Of a DNA stretch of 7,186 nt, positions 4,506-7,186 are shown in pieces. Made by a program: the position numbers and the translations under genes. Every line of letters begins with the position of its first letter. The first letter of the stretch is position 1. The DNA is from Ruminococcus sp. AF41-9 (lineage in GTDB: Bacteria; Bacillota; Clostridia; Lachnospirales; Lachnospiraceae), in contig NZ_QUDO01000095.1 of the NCBI RefSeq assembly GCF_003477525.1, positions 1 to 7,186 of the forward strand. The letters run 5' to 3'. The notes under the pieces were generated by a model. That model saw nothing but the letters and a program-made list of their open reading frames with translations. It ran no database searches and was not told where the DNA came from.

Positions 4506-7034
4506 TCAGCTGAGTTTCAGCGAATCAAGACATTTTGCAAAGATACGTTTATAGGTTCTGGCTGTGTAATGAAGTCCGTCATCTACGCTTCCTGCACCAT
4601 AATGATCGCTGGCAAAACTGTATCCTGTGGATTTCAGATAACTGTACATGTCAATGTAAGTATAGGCAGACGGCAGATTCGCCTTCATATAAGCATTAAA
4701 AGTTCTGACCACAGCCTCACTTCTGTCAGCTCTGCCGGCATTCGGAAGCATCTTTCGGTTGATCGGGTTTACAGACATAAAATACAGCTCGCATCCCTTA
4801 TTGGTAAGAATTGGCTCTATCATTTTATAATAAGCCACATATTCTTTATATTTTTTCAGGTCATTTACTCCGAAATTAAAAATGACGGCTGTCTTTTTCT
4901 GGAGAATACTGTTGATGTTATTTTTCACCAGATTATATAACTGTGTATAACCAGTGCTCTGGAACCAGCTCAGTCCTTTTCCAGCTTCACATACAAACTC
5001 CACATGATTCGTGGTATCATTTCCAAGGCTTTCCAGAACATTTTCCATAAATTCTGTACGGGAATCTCCCACAAAAATCACCTGTTTATACTTATAAATA
5101 TTCACCTGAGGAAGCTCATCCTTTGAAATATTTTTCTCTGTGGAGCAGTTATAGACCACCGCATACAGATCCATATTGGCGCTGACCGTGATCACCTGTT
5201 CCGCCTCATATTCGGGATTTACAGATTTATTGCTTGTCTTTTTCTTCAGATGTGCTGCTGATGACCAGCCCATAAAGGTATATCCGGAAGCATTTTTTAC
5301 TCCGGGCAGTGTATAAGAACCGCCCTGAGCCAGAGTTGTCGTCTGCCAGATCGTTCCGTCTGCTTTACGGAGAGTCAGCTTTACCGCTTTTTTCTGCACT
5401 GCATAAAGCGTAATATTTTTATTGACTGTGTATGTCGCCTTCGCAGTAGCCTGAGTAGAATTTTTCTTGCTGGACCATCCCAGGTTTACATAGCCGGTTC
5501 TTGCCGGAACTTTCGCAAATGTAACCGTTGTCCCTTCTTCTACTGTCCGGGTCAGTTTCTTATAAGCGCTGTTCGTGCTTCCGTCTCCCAGATAGTAATT
5601 GATCGTATAATATTTACTCTTTCTGCGCACTGCATAAAACTTTGTCGCCTTTGTGATCTTGACCTGAGAACCGGCGGCATATACCGGCGTGGTCTTTCCT
5701 TTGGCAGTTGTCCAGCCAAGATTTACATATCCCTGCGCTTTCGGAACTGCCGGCAATGTAATCTTCTGGTTTTGGGACGCATAGACGGTCAGCGCAGTAT
5801 ATGCTTTGCTGGTACTTGTTCCACTGTTATTGTTAAAGGTAACTGCATATGGCAGCTTCTTATACACCGCATAAAAATTCAGGTTCTTTGATACCGTCAC
5901 TTTTTTTCCCACACTGTAGGATGCACTTGTGGCATTTTTACTCAAAGACCATCCCAGTGCCTGATATCCGGATTTGGCAGGAACTGTCGGCAATGTTACG
6001 GTAAGACCTTTTCCAATTGTCTGTTTCAGTTTCGTAAAGGAACTGGTGCTGCTTCCTGTCTGGGAAAAGAAGGATACTGTCAGCGATGTACGGCGTACAA
6101 TATAAAGAGACTGATCCTTTGTTACTTTATACTCTGAATTCAGCGCATACTTCACATCTGTACTTCCCTTCACATCCGTCCATCCGTAATTGATATATTT
6201 TGTCCCTGACGGATTTGGGAGGGTCACAGAGTTTGTTTCATACACTTTTAATTTCAATCCCCGAAATACAGCCGTTCCGGAGTTGTTATAAAGAGACAGG
6301 GTACATTTCTTCGGCATATAAAAAGTCAGAACGCCTTTATTTATAAATACATTCCAGCTTTCCCCCTTTTTCAGTGTCATGATCTCTCCACCGTTCAGTG
6401 TGATGCTGTCATTCAGTTTTTCATCCTTCTCCAGTTTCCACTGATCCGGTGCTGTCTCATCCGGAACGTGTGGCAGGATCAGGGTTTCTCCCCAGTCCAG
6501 AACTGTACTGAGATTATCACATTCATTTCCGTCCCCGTCTATAAAACGAAGCATGATCTCTTCTTCCGGATTTATAGTTGGAGTCGGTGTGATCGAAGGC
6601 GTCTCTGTCGGTGTCACTGTGGGTGTGACAGCAGGTGTCATCTCCGGTGTGACTGTCGGGGATACCTCTGGTGCCTCTGACGGCGTAACGGAAGGTGTTG
6701 CTTCCGGTGTGACTGTCAGAGTCCCTTCCCGCGCGGCAGAAGGTGTTGGTGTAACCGAAGGCGTCTCTCCGGGCTCGTCTGCCGGTGTCACTGTTGGTGT
6801 GGGATCTGCCGCAGGTTCTGAACTCTCTCCCTTATAAAAAGATGATACAGAACTCGACGTACCGGTACCAGAACCTCCTGTATAGGCATCTGCCACGCCC
6901 GAACTGAAAAGATCTGCCTCTGCCGATGGTGCTGTAAACTCTGCTGCCTGCACGGGAATCCCTGTCATCACCAGTGCCGCAGAAAGAAACAGACCGGCAA
7001 ATCTTTTTCCTCTTCTGTATTTGTGTTTATGCAT
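4506..7034 (-). CDS. Secreted modular protein: Listeria-Bacteroides repeats plus SGNH hydrolase
   Basis: An 842-residue exported protein. Residues 1-30 form a signal peptide: basic KHKYRRGKR, a hydrophobic core to about 27, and VQA before likely cleavage at 30/31. A Ser/Gly-rich stretch follows, then a Pro/Thr/Val/Glu linker (about 78-155). Residues 160-242 are a diverged beta-rich domain. Five repeats follow, each with GYxxLGW-like cores (W285, W362, W441, W520, W590) and ending in (F/L)YAV or YIV; these resemble the Listeria-Bacteroides repeat (Flg_new/InlB B-repeat type). The C-terminal domain (about 650-842) is an SGNH/GDSL esterase with GDS (656-658), a block II glycine (G685), GVND (722-725) and DGLH (819-822, D and H catalytic). 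No LPXTG, SLH or C-terminal membrane anchor is visible. ATG 7034 is chosen because GGAGG lies 5 nt before it; an in-frame ATG at 7046 overlaps that ribosome site. The substrate is unknown; an ester on wall or glycan is plausible. Confidence 0.88.
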   Translation of the reverse strand: MHKHKYRRGKRFAGLFLSAALVMTGIPVQAAEFTAPSAEADLFSSGVADAYTGGSGTGTSSSVSSFYKGESSEPAADPTPTVTPADEPGETPSVTPTPSAAREGTLTVTPEATPSVTPSEAPEVSPTVTPEMTPAVTPTVTPTETPSITPTPTINPEEEIMLRFIDGDGNECDNLSTVLDWGETLILPHVPDETAPDQWKLEKDEKLNDSITLNGGEIMTLKKGESWNVFINKGVLTFYMPKKCTLSLYNNSGTAVFRGLKLKVYETNSVTLPNPSGTKYINYGWTDVKGSTDVKYALNSEYKVTKDQSLYIVRRTSLTVSFFSQTGSSTSSFTKLKQTIGKGLTVTLPTVPAKSGYQALGWSLSKNATSASYSVGKKVTVSKNLNFYAVYKKLPYAVTFNNNSGTSTSKAYTALTVYASQNQKITLPAVPKAQGYVNLGWTTAKGKTTPVYAAGSQVKITKATKFYAVRRKSKYYTINYYLGDGSTNSAYKKLTRTVEEGTTVTFAKVPARTGYVNLGWSSKKNSTQATAKATYTVNKNITLYAVQKKAVKLTLRKADGTIWQTTTLAQGGSYTLPGVKNASGYTFMGWSSAAHLKKKTSNKSVNPEYEAEQVITVSANMDLYAVVYNCSTEKNISKDELPQVNIYKYKQVIFVGDSRTEFMENVLESLGNDTTNHVEFVCEAGKGLSWFQSTGYTQLYNLVKNNINSILQKKTAVIFNFGVNDLKKYKEYVAYYKMIEPILTNKGCELYFMSVNPINRKMLPNAGRADRSEAVVRTFNAYMKANLPSAYTYIDMYSYLKSTGYSFASDHYGAGSVDDGLHYTARTYKRIFAKCLDSLKLS
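5151..6305 (-). repeat. Five beta-rich protein repeats of about 70-79 residues
   Basis: This stretch encodes residues 244-628 of the SGNH protein. Counting between the conserved tryptophans, the units are 77, 79, 79 and 70 residues apart. Units 2, 3 and 4 are most alike (LP.VPA..GY..LGWS and FYAV). Unit 1 has lost the glycine-tyrosine pair, and unit 5 is shortened between its conserved features. The DNA is diverged between units, so this is old duplication and not a recent tandem array. The units are lysine-rich, and such repeats usually act as spacers or adhesive modules. Confidence 0.8.
6570..6803 (-). repeat. Degenerate DNA repeat encoding the Pro/Thr linker
   Basis: This encodes residues 78-155, a run built from TPTVTP, TPSVTP and EATP-like units. 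At DNA level the GGTGT-containing unit recurs at multiples of about 6-12 bp, and the 15-mer TCCGGTGTGACTGTC occurs twice exactly 60 bp apart (6643-6657 and 6703-6717). The reading frame is kept across all units. Such linkers hold an extracellular domain away from the cell and often carry O-glycans in eukaryotes; glycosylation here is only speculation. Confidence 0.75.
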
Positions 7035-7040
7035 TTTTAC
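7035..7040 (-). promoter_or_regulatory. Ribosome binding site deciding the SGNH gene start
   Basis: On the minus strand GGAGGT precedes ATG 7034 with near ideal spacing (the site spans about 7043-7038). The upstream ATG at 7046 has its own codon directly against this GGAGG and lacks a comparable site, so initiation at 7034 is favoured. This also puts the basic n-region of the signal peptide directly after the start methionine. Confidence 0.8.
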
Positions 7041-7106
7041 CTCCATTCGTCAGGTTATAACTGTTCATTCACTTCCAAAATTAACCTATTGTGCTACTTC
7101 AAATAA

Positions 7107-7134
7107 ATTATGTGAAAACCTGTGAAACCGCAAA
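7107..7134 (-). promoter_or_regulatory. Weak candidate promoter with TGTGAAA direct repeats
   Basis: On the minus strand CATAAT (7112-7107) is a 5 of 6 match to a -10, with TTTGCG (7134-7129) 16 bp upstream as a poor -35. Two copies of TGTGAAA on the plus strand (7111-7117 and 7121-7127) lie 10 bp apart between the two hexamers, one helical turn, as a tandem-binding regulator would need. The predicted leader is about 65 nt. The region upstream (7142-7186) is very AT-rich and could act as an UP element. Confidence is low because the -35 is poor. Confidence 0.25.
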
Positions 7135-7186
7135 GAATCCCTGTAGTTATTGAAAGAATAAAATTTTTAAAATATCAATTTCTTGA

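Noticed and set aside
6553..6837. Plus-strand frame encoding a Gly-Val-Ser-rich repeat protein
   Set aside because: It mirrors the Pro/Thr linker on the other strand; TPTVTP codons read backwards give GVTVGV. It has no independent start signal.
4506..7034. Sortase-anchored surface protein
   Set aside because: There is no LPXTG-like motif, hydrophobic tail or basic C-terminus; the protein ends directly after the hydrolase domain.

Overview
All four genes in this window lie on the minus strand, and the coding density is high. The window looks like a low-to-mid GC Firmicute, most likely a gut Lachnospiraceae-type Clostridia. The grounds are strong AGGAGG-type ribosome binding sites, an asparaginyl-tRNA synthetase of the usual bacterial 463-residue form, a YhaO/YhaN-type nuclease pair, and a secreted protein with a TPTP linker and Listeria-Bacteroides repeats of a kind common in that group. 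No exact genus can be given from sequence reading alone.

Layout, following transcription from right to left. (1) 7035-7186 is AT-rich upstream DNA with a weak candidate promoter and two TGTGAAA repeats 10 bp apart. (2) 4506-7034 encodes an 842-residue exported modular protein: signal peptide, Pro/Thr linker, about five beta-rich repeats, and a C-terminal SGNH/GDSL hydrolase with all its expected catalytic blocks. (3) 4264-4505 is an intergenic region with a 19-bp palindrome, a small hairpin, a candidate asnS promoter, and a terminator-like hairpin that overlaps that promoter. No T-box is visible. (4) 2872-4263 is asnS. (5) 1732-2784 is an SbcD/YhaO-like metallophosphoesterase. (6) 171-1721 is its SbcC/Rad50/YhaN-like ATPase partner, 10 bp downstream. 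(7) 122-168 is a perfect 19-bp-stem terminator closing the block. (8) 1-121 holds two more hairpins and a good extended -10 motif driving something beyond the left edge.

The yhaO-yhaN pair probably acts as one complex on DNA ends or structures, by analogy with SbcD-SbcC. The ATPase is unusually short. It carries a hairpin of two predicted membrane helices in the middle of its coiled-coil arm and has no CxxC zinc hook, so the complex is probably tethered to the membrane. asnS lies 87 bp upstream with no clear terminator between, so the three genes may share a transcript. The SGNH protein is probably an independent unit working outside the cell on an unknown ester, perhaps a wall or glycan O-acetyl group. 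I see no mobile element, CRISPR array, tRNA or rRNA. The most unusual element is the membrane-hairpin ATPase; it is not proven to be a new system.
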